Part shown: one piece after another, positions 1 to 5,332 of the stretch
Position numbering within the stretch: position 1 is the stretch's first letter
Layout of the letters: every line of letters begins with the position of its first letter
NCBI GenBank assembly: GCA_026993275.1
Contig: JALWUB010000180.1
Span: 1-6,743, forward strand
Length of the DNA: 6,743 nucleotides
Reading direction: 5' to 3'
Source of the DNA: Robiginitomaculum sp.
GTDB taxonomy: Bacteria > Pseudomonadota > Alphaproteobacteria > Caulobacterales > Maricaulaceae
Translations under genes and position numbers: made by a program
The notes under the pieces: generated by a model
Seen by the model: only the letters and a program-made list of their open reading frames with translations
Database searches by the model: none
What the model was told of the DNA's origin: nothing

Positions 1-80
1 CGGGCCAGTGCAATCATGGCCGCCCCACCTATGTGGAGCTGAAGCTGAAGGACATTGAGCGCCTGTTCGGCCGGCGCTGA
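1..80 (+). CDS. mutL: MutL DNA mismatch repair protein, C-terminal end (partial)
   Basis: Only the last 25 codons and the TGA stop lie in the window; the gene begins upstream. The visible peptide contains CNHGRPT followed by a helix ending IERLFGRR. This matches the extreme C-terminus of the MutL dimerisation domain, where a C-x-HGRP motif and a terminal 'LF-R' helix are conserved. MutL links MutS mismatch recognition to downstream excision; its C-terminal domain holds the dimer together. The catalytic ATPase domain is outside the window, so nothing can be said about it. The identification rests on a short but distinctive motif. The gene ends 127 bases before greA, and a promoter lies between them, so greA need not depend on mutL transcription. 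Confidence 0.83.
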   Translation, partial: GQCNHGRPTYVELKLKDIERLFGRR

Positions 81-105
81 GCCGGCAAGGCTCTGTGCAG
101 CCGTC

Positions 106-134
106 TTGAACCGGCTGCAAAGCATGGTTATATT
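106..134 (+). promoter_or_regulatory. Predicted sigma70-type promoter of greA
   Basis: TTGAAC at 106-111 and TATATT at 129-134 are separated by exactly 17 bases. They match the housekeeping consensus at 4 of 6 and 5 of 6 positions. Transcription would begin near 141, giving a leader of about 67 bases before greA. The AT-rich -10 box stands out against GC-rich surroundings. This is a sequence-only prediction. Confidence 0.6.
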
Positions 135-152
135 GGCCTTTCTCATGCAGGG

Positions 153-177
153 GCGGACTGGCGCAGGGGCGGTCCGC
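153..177 (+). promoter_or_regulatory. Hairpin in the greA leader
   Basis: GCGGAC at 153-158 is complementary to GTCCGC at 172-177. A G-U and a G-C pair extend the stem to 8 bp (153-160 with 170-177) around a 9-base loop. It lies about 12 bases after the predicted transcription start and 30 bases before the greA ATG. No T tract follows, so it is not an ordinary intrinsic terminator. It could stabilise the mRNA 5' end or take part in leader control; the sequence does not decide this. Confidence 0.4.
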
Positions 178-207
178 ACAGTGCAACAGCAACGAGATTC
201 CATACCG

Positions 208-681
208 ATGAACAAAGTTCCCATGACCGCCGAGGGGCGCGAGGCCCTCGACGAAGAGCTCAAGTTTCTCAAAACCGTGGAACGGCCCGCCATCATCGCC
301 GCCATCGCCGAAGCGCGCGCCCATGGCGATCTGAGCGAAAACGCCGAATACCACGCCGCCAAGGAACGCCAGGGCTTTGTCGAGGCCCGCATTGCCGACA
401 TCGAAAGCAAGCTGGCCCGCGCCCAGGTCATTGATGCGCGCGAGCTTGGCGGCAATTCGGTCAAGTTCGGCGCCACCGTCCTGGTTGTTGACGAGGACAC
501 CGAGGAAGAGGTCGCCTACAAGATTGTCGGCGAAGACGAGGCCGAGGTCTCCAAGGGCAAGATCTCGATCACCTCGCCCATTGCCCGGGCGCTGATCGGC
601 AAGGAATGCGGCGATGTGGTCGAAGTGGCCGCGCCCGGCGGCACCCGCTCCCTGGAAGTGCTCACCATTGAGTGGGTATGA
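208..681 (+). CDS. greA: Transcription elongation factor GreA
   Basis: GreA rescues backtracked RNA polymerase by inserting a coiled coil into the secondary channel and stimulating cleavage of the transcript 3' end. The 157-residue product has the family's usual length. An N-terminal coiled coil (about 1-75) carries the tip signature GDLSENAEY at 40-48; Asp41 and Glu44 correspond to the acidic residues that coordinate the catalytic magnesium. The FKBP-like C-terminal domain (about 80-157) contains [12 protein letters not shown] (121-132) and ends in IEWV. The ATG at 208 gives the classic MNK-P-MT start. In-frame starts further upstream would add non-homologous residues and begin inside or before the promoter. 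The Shine-Dalgarno sequence is weak. The TGA stop overlaps the ATG of the next gene (ATGA, 678-681), which suggests translational coupling. Confidence 0.97.
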   Translation: MNKVPMTAEGREALDEELKFLKTVERPAIIAAIAEARAHGDLSENAEYHAAKERQGFVEARIADIESKLARAQVIDARELGGNSVKFGATVLVVDEDTEEEVAYKIVGEDEAEVSKGKISITSPIARALIGKECGDVVEVAAPGGTRSLEVLTIEWV

Positions 682-1670
682 CGGCCAGGTCCGGAATACT
701 TGAGATCTGGACCATTGATGACGGCCGCGCCGGCATCGCCAGCCAGACCCGCGGCCTTGCCGAACACATTGCCGCCTTGGTGCCGGCGCGCATCAGTGCC
801 CATACGGTCGCGCGCCGGGTGTTCACCCTCGCCGCGGCCAGGCACCCCGGCGAGGCCATGCAGGCGCCGTGGCCGGACCTGTGCATTGGCTGCGGCCGTG
901 CCAGCATTCCCTATATGCGCGCCATGCGCAGCTGGAGCGGCGGCCAGACCATGACCGTGCAATTGCAGGATCCGCGCTGTGATCCGGCCCTGTTTGACCT
1001 GGTCATTCCGCCGGAGCATGACGGCCTGAACGGCGACAACGTGTTTCCCATTGCCGGGGCGCCGGTGCGCAGTCTGGAAACCCGGCTGGCCGCGGCCCGG
1101 GACGCCTTTGCCGGCAGGATGGAGGCGTTTCCGCGCCCGCGCCTGGCGGTGATGCTGGGCGGCAATTCCCAGCATCACAGGTTTTCGCCCAATGCCTACA
1201 ATCGTCTGCTCAAGGCCTTGAAAGGACTTGAGGAAAACCAGGTTTCGCTCTTGGTGACGACATCGCGCCGGACCCCCAAAAGGGTGCGCCGCGCCTTGCG
1301 CGCCCATTTCAAGGACAAGCCCTATGCCTGGCTGTGGACCGGCGCGCCCAGGGACGGCGAAAACCCCTATTTTGCCTTCCTGCAGGCCGCCGACGCGGTG
1401 CTGGTCAGCAATGATTCCACTTCCATGCTGACCGATGCGGCCAGCGCCGGGCGGCCGATTCTGCTGTTTGCTCTGGACGGCGGACACGACAAGTTCGAGC
1501 GCTTTTACGACAGCCTGGCCCGGCGCGGCCTGCTGCGGCCCTTCACCGGCAGCCTGACGACCTGGCCGGTGCAGCCGCTGGACGAGACCCGGCGCGCCGC
1601 CGAGGAGGTCCTGCGGCGGCTCTACTGGCGCTGGCAGAACGAGAACCGCCAGACCGCCGGCAATGGCTGA
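678..1670 (+). CDS. Mitochondrial fission ELM1 family protein (GT-B-like)
   Basis: The 330-residue product resembles the bacterial branch of the Mito_fiss_Elm1 family (formerly DUF1022). The plant member ELM1 acts in mitochondrial fission; the bacterial role is not established, although the fold is predicted to be glycosyltransferase-B-like. Visible family blocks are [14 protein letters not shown] (71-84), [17 protein letters not shown] (94-110), PPEHDGL (111-117), [13 protein letters not shown] (158-170), TTSRRTP (194-200) and the C-terminal nucleotide-sugar-like site [17 protein letters not shown] (244-260). No signal peptide or membrane segment is evident. The ATG at 678 overlaps the greA stop by four bases and gives the expected N-terminus; an in-frame GTG at 672 would add only two residues. 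Coupling to greA implies co-expression, and trxB follows 71 bases later on the same strand. The family call is solid; the substrate is unknown. Confidence 0.88.
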   Translation: MTARSGILEIWTIDDGRAGIASQTRGLAEHIAALVPARISAHTVARRVFTLAAARHPGEAMQAPWPDLCIGCGRASIPYMRAMRSWSGGQTMTVQLQDPRCDPALFDLVIPPEHDGLNGDNVFPIAGAPVRSLETRLAAARDAFAGRMEAFPRPRLAVMLGGNSQHHRFSPNAYNRLLKALKGLEENQVSLLVTTSRRTPKRVRRALRAHFKDKPYAWLWTGAPRDGENPYFAFLQAADAVLVSNDSTSMLTDAASAGRPILLFALDGGHDKFERFYDSLARRGLLRPFTGSLTTWPVQPLDETRRAAEEVLRRLYWRWQNENRQTAGNG

Positions 1671-1677
1671 GGCACTC

Positions 1678-1706
1678 TTGCCCTGACCGGCTTCGCCCCT
1701 TATGGC
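1678..1706 (+). promoter_or_regulatory. Weak candidate promoter of trxB
   Basis: TTGCCC at 1678-1683 and TATGGC at 1701-1706 are 17 bases apart, in the 71-base gap before trxB. Each half matches only about half of the consensus. The gap is long enough for an independent promoter, but read-through from greA is equally possible. Confidence 0.25.
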
Positions 1707-1741
1707 ATGGCTTTCGTTTTCTACTTCGCAGGACACACCCC

Positions 1742-2686
1742 ATGGCCGAACCCACCCACAGCCGCGTCGCCATCATCGGCTCTGGCGCCGCCGGTTACAC
1801 CGCCGCCATTTACGCCGCCCGGGCCATGCTCGAACCGGTGGTGTTTGCCGGCCTTCAGCCAGGCGGACAGCTGACCATCACTTCCGAGGTCGAGAACTAT
1901 CCCGGCTTTGCCGAGCAGATTCAGGGGCCGTGGCTGATGGAGCAGATGCGCGAGCAGGCGCTGGCCATGGGCGCGCGCATCATCGAGGACACCATCACCA
2001 GGGTGCAGCTGGAACAGCGCCCGTTCCGGCTTGATGGCGACAGCGGCCGCGCCTACAGCGCCGATGCGCTGATCATCGCCACCGGCGCCCAGGCGATGTG
2101 GCTGGGCCTGCCCTCGGAAGAGAAATACAAGGGCTTTGGCGTCTCCGCCTGCGCCACCTGCGACGGATTTTTCTATCGCGGCAAGACGGTGGCCGTCATT
2201 GGCGGCGGCAATACCGCGGTGGAAGAGGCGCTGTTTCTGACCAAATTCGCATCAAAGGTCATTCTGGTGCACCGGCGCGATGCCTTGCGCGCCGAAAAGA
2301 TCCTGCAGGACCGGCTGTTCAGGAATCCCAGGATCGAGGTGCTGTGGGATCATGTGCTCGAAGAGGTGCTGGGCCATGACGACCCGCCCGGTGTCACCGG
2401 CATGAAGGTCAGGAATGTCAAGACCGGCGCCATCAGCACGGTCGATCTGGACGGCATTTTCATCGCCATCGGCCACAAGCCGCAAACCCAGCTGTTCGAA
2501 GGCCAGCTGGAAACCAAGGCCGGCGGCTATCTGGTCACCGCGCCGGACAGCACCGCAACCGCGATCCCCGGCGTCTATGCCGCCGGCGATGTTACCGACG
2601 ACAAATACCGCCAGGCGGTCACTGCCGCGGGCATGGGCTGCATGGCGGCGCTCGAAGCCGAGCATTTTCTCGCCGCGCAATCCTGA
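1742..2686 (+). CDS. trxB: Thioredoxin reductase (NADPH), TrxB
   Basis: TrxB is a cytosolic homodimeric flavoenzyme that passes electrons from NADPH through FAD and a redox disulfide to thioredoxin. The 314-residue product has normal family length and domain order. The N-terminal FAD dinucleotide fold has GSGAAG at 13-18, followed by PGGQLTITSEVENYPGF at 40-56. The inserted NADPH domain contains the redox-active CATC at 137-140, GGGNTA at 154-159 and HRRD at 177-180, whose arginines fit binding of the NADPH 2'-phosphate. The C-terminal FAD part has the GVYAAGDVTD motif (277-286) and RQAVTAAGMGC (290-300). AGGA at 1730-1733 lies 8 bases before the ATG, a good ribosome binding site. The gene is co-directional with greA and the ELM1-family gene and converges on fumC. 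Confidence 0.97.
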   Translation: MAEPTHSRVAIIGSGAAGYTAAIYAARAMLEPVVFAGLQPGGQLTITSEVENYPGFAEQIQGPWLMEQMREQALAMGARIIEDTITRVQLEQRPFRLDGDSGRAYSADALIIATGAQAMWLGLPSEEKYKGFGVSACATCDGFFYRGKTVAVIGGGNTAVEEALFLTKFASKVILVHRRDALRAEKILQDRLFRNPRIEVLWDHVLEEVLGHDDPPGVTGMKVRNVKTGAISTVDLDGIFIAIGHKPQTQLFEGQLETKAGGYLVTAPDSTATAIPGVYAAGDVTDDKYRQAVTAAGMGCMAALEAEHFLAAQS

Positions 2687-2938
2687 CTCTCCGGCTTGAC
2701 CTGAAAAACCCTGTTCCCGCTATCCCGGGGGAAAGCGGGAAAATGGGATTTTACCGCCATGGGGGAGCCAATCTTGAAAAGGTCCGCAGTCCTGGCGAAC
2801 GAGTCTGGCCCCTTAGAGCGCTTCACGTTTTGATAGACTCAAAACCGCACTCTATCCTGTTGTCTTGCCGCACGTCTTGTCCGAAAACCGGTTCCCATCC
2901 CGGATCGGGGTCCGGGACAGGCTTTTTCGGGAAGTGCT
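2687..2938. other. Gene-free convergent spacer between trxB and fumC
   Basis: I see no credible coding region in these 252 bases. The only open + strand frame here (2743-2997) runs through palindromic repeat sequence into antisense fumC, has no ribosome binding site and encodes no recognisable domain. The spacer holds the trxB-proximal hairpin and, from 2814, a compound palindromic repeat. Confidence 0.7.
2714..2741 (+). terminator. Hairpin downstream of trxB, possible terminator
   Basis: TTCCCGC (2714-2720) and GCGGGAA (2735-2741) form a perfect 7-bp stem around a 14-base loop, 27 bases after the trxB stop. A short TTTT run occurs only about 7 bases after the stem (2749-2752), so this is not a textbook intrinsic terminator. 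Its position between convergent genes supports a 3'-end role. Confidence 0.4.
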
Positions 2939-2941
2939 CTA
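2814..2941. repeat. 128-bp compound palindromic intergenic repeat element
   Basis: The ends form an inverted repeat: TAGAGCGCTTC at 2814-2824 against GAAGTGCTCTA at 2931-2941, with 10 of 11 positions matching. Inside are two nested palindromes. The left one (2814-2854) pairs TAGAGCGC with GCACTCTA (one wobble) and GTTTTGA (2827-2833) with TCAAAAC (2839-2845). The right one (2881-2930) pairs CCGAAAA with TTTTCGG and, internally, TCCCGGA (2898-2904) with TCCGGGA (2911-2917). GAGCG...TTTTGA...TCAAAA...GCTCT arrangements are familiar from dispersed intergenic repeats of Hyphomicrobiales-type genomes (from memory, not searched). No flanking target duplication is visible. The right edge coincides with the fumC stop codon. 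It could act as a bidirectional 3'-end stabiliser for trxB and fumC transcripts. Confidence 0.7.
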
Positions 2942-4330
2942 ATGCGGCGCGATCATGTTTTCCGGGCGCACCAGGGCATCAAACTCGTCGCCGGTGACAT
3001 AGCCCAGGCGCAGCGCTTCCTCGCGCAAGGTGGTGTTGTTTTTCAGCGCCGCCTTGGCCACCTCGGTGGCCTTGTCATAGCCGATCCTGGGCGCCAGGGC
3101 AGTGACCAGCATCAGGGAGCGGCGCATCAGTTCGTCAATGCGCTCGCGATTGGCCTTGATGCCAACCACGCAATGATCGGCAAAGGAGCGCGCCGCATCG
3201 CCCAGCAGGCGGATTGATTGCAGCATGTTCAGCGCCATCACCGGGCGATAGACATTGAGCTCGAAATGCCCCTGCGAGCCGGCCATGGTGATGGTGGTGT
3301 GATTGCCGAACACCTGGGTGCAGACCATGGTCAGGGCCTCGGCCTGGGTCGGGTTGACCTTGCCGGGCATGATCGAGGAGCCCGGCTCATTGGCCGGCAG
3401 GATCAGCTCGCCAAGGCCGCCGCGCGGGCCGGAGCCCAGAAAGCGGATGTCATTGGCAATCTTGAACAGCGAGGCGGCAATGGTGTTGAGCATGCCATGG
3501 GCGGCGACATAAGAATCACTGGCGGCCAGCGCCTCGAACTTGTTGGGGGCGGTGACAAACTCGAGGCCGGTCAGGGCGCTGATGGTTCTGGCAAACTGCT
3601 CCGCAAATCCCGGCTTGGCATTCAGCCCGGTGCCCACGGCCGTGCCGCCCTGGGCCAGGGGCCTGAGCTCATCAAGGGCCAGGCGGGCGCGGCGCACGCC
3701 GTTTTCCACCTGGGCGGCATAGCCGGAGAACTCCTGGCCCAGGGTCAGCGGTGTTGCGTCCTGGGTGTGGGTGCGGCCATTCTTGATGATGTCCGCAAAG
3801 GCCCTGGCCTTCTCGGCCAGCGCCGCGTGCAAATGCTCCAGCGCCGGGATCAAATGATCGCGCAATTGCAGCGCCGCGGCAATGTGCATGGCGGTCGGGA
3901 AGGTGTCGTTGGACGACTGGCTGCGATTGACATGGTCATTGGGGTGCACCGGGTCCTTGGAGCCGATCTTGCCGCCCAGCAATTCGATGGCACGGTTGGC
4001 GATGACCTCATTGGCATTCATGTTGGTCTGGGTGCCCGAGCCGGTCTGCCAGACGTGCAAGGGGAAGTTGTCATCCCATTTGCCATCGGCGACCTCCTGC
4101 GCCGCCTGTTCGATGGCGGCGGCGATTTTGGGGTCGAGATTGCCGAGCGCGGCATTGGTTTGCGCGGCGGCCTTCTTGATCAGGCCCAGCGCATGGATGA
4201 GCGGCGGCGGCATGGTTTCGCCACCAATGTTGAAATTGATCAGGGAGCGCGCCGTCTGCGCCCCCCAGTATTTGTCCGCGGGCACCTGAAGGGGGCCAAA
4301 GCTGTCGGATTCAGTGCGCATCTTGACCAT
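2939..4330 (-). CDS. fumC: Class II fumarate hydratase FumC
   Basis: FumC is the iron-independent homotetrameric fumarase that reversibly hydrates fumarate to L-malate in the citric acid cycle. From the ATG at 4330 the product is 463 residues, close to E. coli FumC. Markers in order are [14 protein letters not shown] (96-109), [14 protein letters not shown] (129-142), [11 protein letters not shown] (184-194) with the catalytic-site His188, and the superfamily signature [11 protein letters not shown] (317-327) with the flexible-loop serines 318 and 319. All expected active-site segments are intact. The start is supported by AGGAG 7 bases upstream (4338-4342 on the + map); a longer frame to 4393 would run through the predicted promoter, and MRTESDSFG three codons in is the only close alternative. 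The TAG stop is formed by the first three bases, in gene orientation, of the palindromic repeat. sspB lies 72 bases upstream on the same strand. Confidence 0.97.
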   Translation of the reverse strand: MVKMRTESDSFGPLQVPADKYWGAQTARSLINFNIGGETMPPPLIHALGLIKKAAAQTNAALGNLDPKIAAAIEQAAQEVADGKWDDNFPLHVWQTGSGTQTNMNANEVIANRAIELLGGKIGSKDPVHPNDHVNRSQSSNDTFPTAMHIAAALQLRDHLIPALEHLHAALAEKARAFADIIKNGRTHTQDATPLTLGQEFSGYAAQVENGVRRARLALDELRPLAQGGTAVGTGLNAKPGFAEQFARTISALTGLEFVTAPNKFEALAASDSYVAAHGMLNTIAASLFKIANDIRFLGSGPRGGLGELILPANEPGSSIMPGKVNPTQAEALTMVCTQVFGNHTTITMAGSQGHFELNVYRPVMALNMLQSIRLLGDAARSFADHCVVGIKANRERIDELMRRSLMLVTALAPRIGYDKATEVAKAALKNNTTLREEALRLGYVTGDEFDALVRPENMIAPH

Positions 4331-4337
4331 GGCGAAT

Positions 4338-4342
4338 CTCCT
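4338..4342 (-). promoter_or_regulatory. Shine-Dalgarno sequence of fumC
   Basis: AGGAG on the minus strand, with a 7-base spacer to the ATG at 4330. It fixes this start over the longer in-frame start at 4393. Confidence 0.75.
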
Positions 4343-4364
4343 GCTGCCAGTGCTGACGCGCCAT

Positions 4365-4393
4365 AGCATATCCGGCGCCCATGGGCAGAACAA
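4365..4393 (-). promoter_or_regulatory. Candidate promoter of fumC
   Basis: On the minus strand TTGTTC (4388-4393) and TATGCT (4365-4370) are 17 bases apart in the 72-base gap between sspB and fumC. Initiation near 4358 would leave a 28-base leader holding the AGGAG site. The -35 match is partial. fumC could also be reached by read-through from sspB, since no terminator is visible in the gap. Confidence 0.42.
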
Positions 4394-4402
4394 TGCGCAG
4401 AT

Positions 4403-4876
4403 CTATTTGCGGCGAAATGCGTCCAGGGAGACGACTTCACCGGCCACGGCGCCATCGCCGGCCTGCTGGCCGGTGGCGGCGGCCTGGGCGGCCGGGCCTG
4501 CGTCTTCATTGGTGCGGACGCCATCCATGTTGAATTTCAGGCCAAACCCCACCGCCGGGTCATGAAAACTGGTCACCGCGGCATAGGGCACCTTGATGTA
4601 TTTTGGCGCACCGCCAAAGCTCAAGGTCACCTCGAAGGCATCGTCCAGAGAGGCCAGGTCCCAGAACTGGTGCTCCAGCACGATGGTGATCTCTTCAGGA
4701 TATTTTTCCAGCAATTGCTCGTCGATGTGCACACCCGGAAAACGGGTGCGGAAGGTGATGTAGAAATGGTGGCTGCCGGGCAGGCCGTCTTCGGCGGCGC
4801 GGACAACGGCGGCGCGGACAACGCCGCGCAGGGCCTCCTCGGCGAGCAAATCATAGCGCATAAGGTCTTTAGGCAC
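4403..4876 (-). CDS. sspB: SspB family ClpXP adaptor (alpha-proteobacterial type)
   Basis: SspB tethers ssrA-tagged proteins to ClpX and speeds their degradation by ClpXP. From the GTG at 4876 the product is 157 residues. A tag-binding domain (about 1-120) begins MRYDLLAEEALRGVVR (6-21) and contains GLPGSHHFYITF (31-42), EEITIVLEHQFWDL (61-74) and the conserved FGGAPKYIKVPYAAVTSF (87-104). A low-complexity Ala/Gly linker (about 122-145) leads to the C-terminal ClpX-binding tail GEVVSLDAFRRK (146-157). GTG is preferred because GGGAGAG lies 7 bases upstream, a promoter sits just beyond, and MPKDLMRYD resembles homologous N-termini. The longer frame from 4945 has no ribosome binding site. ATG at 4861 is the alternative. 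ssrA lies just upstream on the same strand, a direct functional link. Confidence 0.93.
   Translation of the reverse strand: MPKDLMRYDLLAEEALRGVVRAAVVRAAEDGLPGSHHFYITFRTRFPGVHIDEQLLEKYPEEITIVLEHQFWDLASLDDAFEVTLSFGGAPKYIKVPYAAVTSFHDPAVGFGLKFNMDGVRTNEDAGPAAQAAATGQQAGDGAVAGEVVSLDAFRRK
4793..4822. repeat. Perfect 15-bp tandem duplication inside sspB
   Basis: The 15-base unit GGCGGCGCGGACAAC occurs at 4793-4807 and again at 4808-4822 without a mismatch. On the minus strand it encodes VVRAAVVRAA (about residues 19-28) in the first helix of SspB. The reading frame is kept. Confidence 0.85.
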
Positions 4877-4883
4877 GTGCGGG

Positions 4884-4890
4884 CTCTCCC
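4884..4890 (-). promoter_or_regulatory. Shine-Dalgarno sequence deciding the sspB start
   Basis: GGGAGAG on the minus strand lies 7 bases before the GTG at 4876. Neither in-frame ATG further upstream (4918, 4945) has a site of similar quality. Confidence 0.6.
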
Positions 4891-4903
4891 GTTTCTGCCT
4901 GTT

Positions 4904-4932
4904 CTGATAGTCCTGCATCCCGCGCAGGTCAA
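4904..4932 (-). promoter_or_regulatory. Predicted promoter of sspB
   Basis: On the minus strand TTGACC (4927-4932) and TATCAG (4904-4909) are 17 bases apart. Initiation near 4897 would place the GGGAGAG site about 7 bases into the transcript and the GTG about 21 bases in. The promoter lies inside the longest sspB reading frame, so a start at 4918 or 4945 could not be translated from this transcript. Confidence 0.5.
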
Positions 4933-4990
4933 TCGGCTTCCCCATCGAGGCACGGCAACTCGCCCGAAAAGCGTATGCCCCGGCGATGGA

Positions 4991-5204
4991 GATAGTGGCG
5001 GCTTCTGTTGCCAGGTGCCGCCGGACCCCGCCCTGGCGCTCATGGGGCCAGGGAGTTGAGGCGGGATCACCCGCGCCGCTTAGGCGGCGAGAGCAGTCCC
5101 TTGAGCAAAGTTGTCATTGGCAACTGTTGCGAACGAGCCTGTAACGGGCCTCACCCGGGCGAAAGCTGACGTCTTTAGCCGTCCGTCGATCCTGTTTCGG
5201 CCCC
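4991..5204 (-). ncRNA. ssrA: tmRNA coding piece
   Basis: It begins with GGGGCCG (the 5' acceptor strand) and continues into the D-like region GGATCGACGG. An H-type pseudoknot (PK1) follows: stem 1 pairs CGGG (5154-5157) with CCCG (5145-5148), and stem 2 pairs TGAG (5150-5153) with CTCG (5134-5137). Twelve bases later the tag frame starts at 5121. Past the tag are three strong hairpins at 5061-5074 (5-bp stem), 5031-5053 (perfect 7-bp stem) and 4997-5022 (6-bp stem). The 3' end is placed just after the last of these; it is approximate to perhaps 20 bases. Confidence 0.85.
5080..5121 (-). CDS. ssrA: tmRNA proteolysis-tag reading frame
   Basis: Thirteen codons and TAA encode ANDNFAQGTALAA. With the alanine carried on the tmRNA itself, the added tag is AANDNFAQGTALAA. 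The AANDNF start matches the known alphaproteobacterial tag, and the hydrophobic ALAA end is a ClpX degron. The stop codon lies in the CTAA loop of a perfect 5-bp hairpin, GCCGC/GCGGC (5075-5088), the usual helix 5 arrangement. The tag is read only by trans-translation and has no start codon or ribosome binding site of its own. Confidence 0.95.
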   Translation of the reverse strand, partial: ANDNFAQGTALAA

Positions 5205-5243
5205 ATCAGCTTGCTCTTCGGCCTTGCGGCAGGAAGGGCAAGG
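5205..5243 (-). other. Excised intervening loop of the tmRNA precursor
   Basis: These 39 bases separate the acceptor 3' CCA from the 5' GGGG of the coding piece, the segment removed in two-piece tmRNA maturation. CCTTGC and GCAAGG (5238-5243 and 5222-5227) form a perfect 6-bp hairpin with a 10-base loop. The flanking cuts should be made by tRNA-processing enzymes, RNase P at the 5' GGGG. Confidence 0.75.
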
Positions 5244-5325
5244 TGGTGGAGCCGCCGGGTACTGCCCCCGGGTCCGGTCCGGTTATTACACGCGCCTTTA
5301 TCGCCATAGTCCCGAAGGACAGCCT
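5244..5325 (-). ncRNA. ssrA: tmRNA acceptor piece (tRNA-Ala-like 3' domain)
   Basis: In transcription order, the T stem is CCGGG (5267-5271), the loop GGCAGTA (5260-5266), the second stem strand CCCGG (5255-5259), the 3' acceptor strand CGGCTCC (5248-5254) and the ACCA end (5244-5247). The T arm abuts the acceptor strand exactly as in tRNA. The mature 3' end at 5244 is firm. The 5' end near 5320-5325 is estimated from the upstream TATATT box and the length of about 80 bases known for such pieces. The stretch 5275-5320 should hold the long-range P2 strand and pseudoknot sequence, which I could not fold reliably by eye. Confidence 0.88.
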
Positions 5326-5326
5326 C

Positions 5327-5332
5327 AATATA
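5327..5332 (-). promoter_or_regulatory. Possible -10 box of ssrA
   Basis: TATATT on the minus strand would start transcription near 5320, matching the expected acceptor-piece 5' end. No good -35 lies 16-18 bases upstream. A perfect TTGACA at 5363-5368 is 30 bases away, and a small hairpin (AGGCG/CGCCT, 5332-5344) lies between them. The promoter architecture is therefore unresolved. Confidence 0.3.

Larger units (their letters stand above)
4991..5325 (-). ncRNA. ssrA: tmRNA, circularly permuted two-piece gene
   Basis: tmRNA rescues stalled ribosomes by acting as tRNA-Ala and then as a short mRNA encoding a degradation tag. In alphaproteobacteria the gene is permuted: the acceptor piece is transcribed before the coding piece and the joining loop is cut out. 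That order is seen here on the minus strand. Positive evidence: a 7-bp acceptor stem joining GGGGCCG (5198-5204) to CGGCTCC (5248-5254), including the G3-U70 wobble that marks alanine charging; an encoded ACCA end (5244-5247); a T arm; the GGATCGACGG block in place of the usual TTCGAC region; an H-type PK1; and a 13-codon tag frame whose stop sits in a hairpin loop. The outer ends are approximate. The upstream end follows from a TATATT box; the downstream end from hairpins and the roughly 214-base coding piece I recall for Sinorhizobium. sspB follows directly downstream. Confidence 0.95.

Noticed and set aside
55..207. N-terminal extension of greA to 208 residues
   Set aside because: It would start within mutL and ahead of the greA promoter. 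The 157-residue product from 208 has the exact family length and start.
516..1736. Long minus-strand open frame of 406 codons antisense to greA and the ELM1-family gene
   Set aside because: GC-rich codon bias of the + strand genes produces it. It has no recognisable domain or ribosome binding site and overlaps two well-supported genes.
2743..2997. 84-codon + strand open frame between trxB and fumC
   Set aside because: It is composed of palindromic repeat sequence and antisense fumC, with no ribosome binding site.
3218..4366. 382-codon + strand open frame antisense to fumC
   Set aside because: It is a shadow of fumC: low-complexity Gly/Ala/Arg/His composition, no family resemblance, and fumC is certain.
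5031..5053. Perfect 7-bp hairpin CCCTGGC/GCCAGGG as an ssrA terminator
   Set aside because: No T tract follows on the minus strand, and it falls within the expected length of the tmRNA coding piece, so it is more likely an internal helix.
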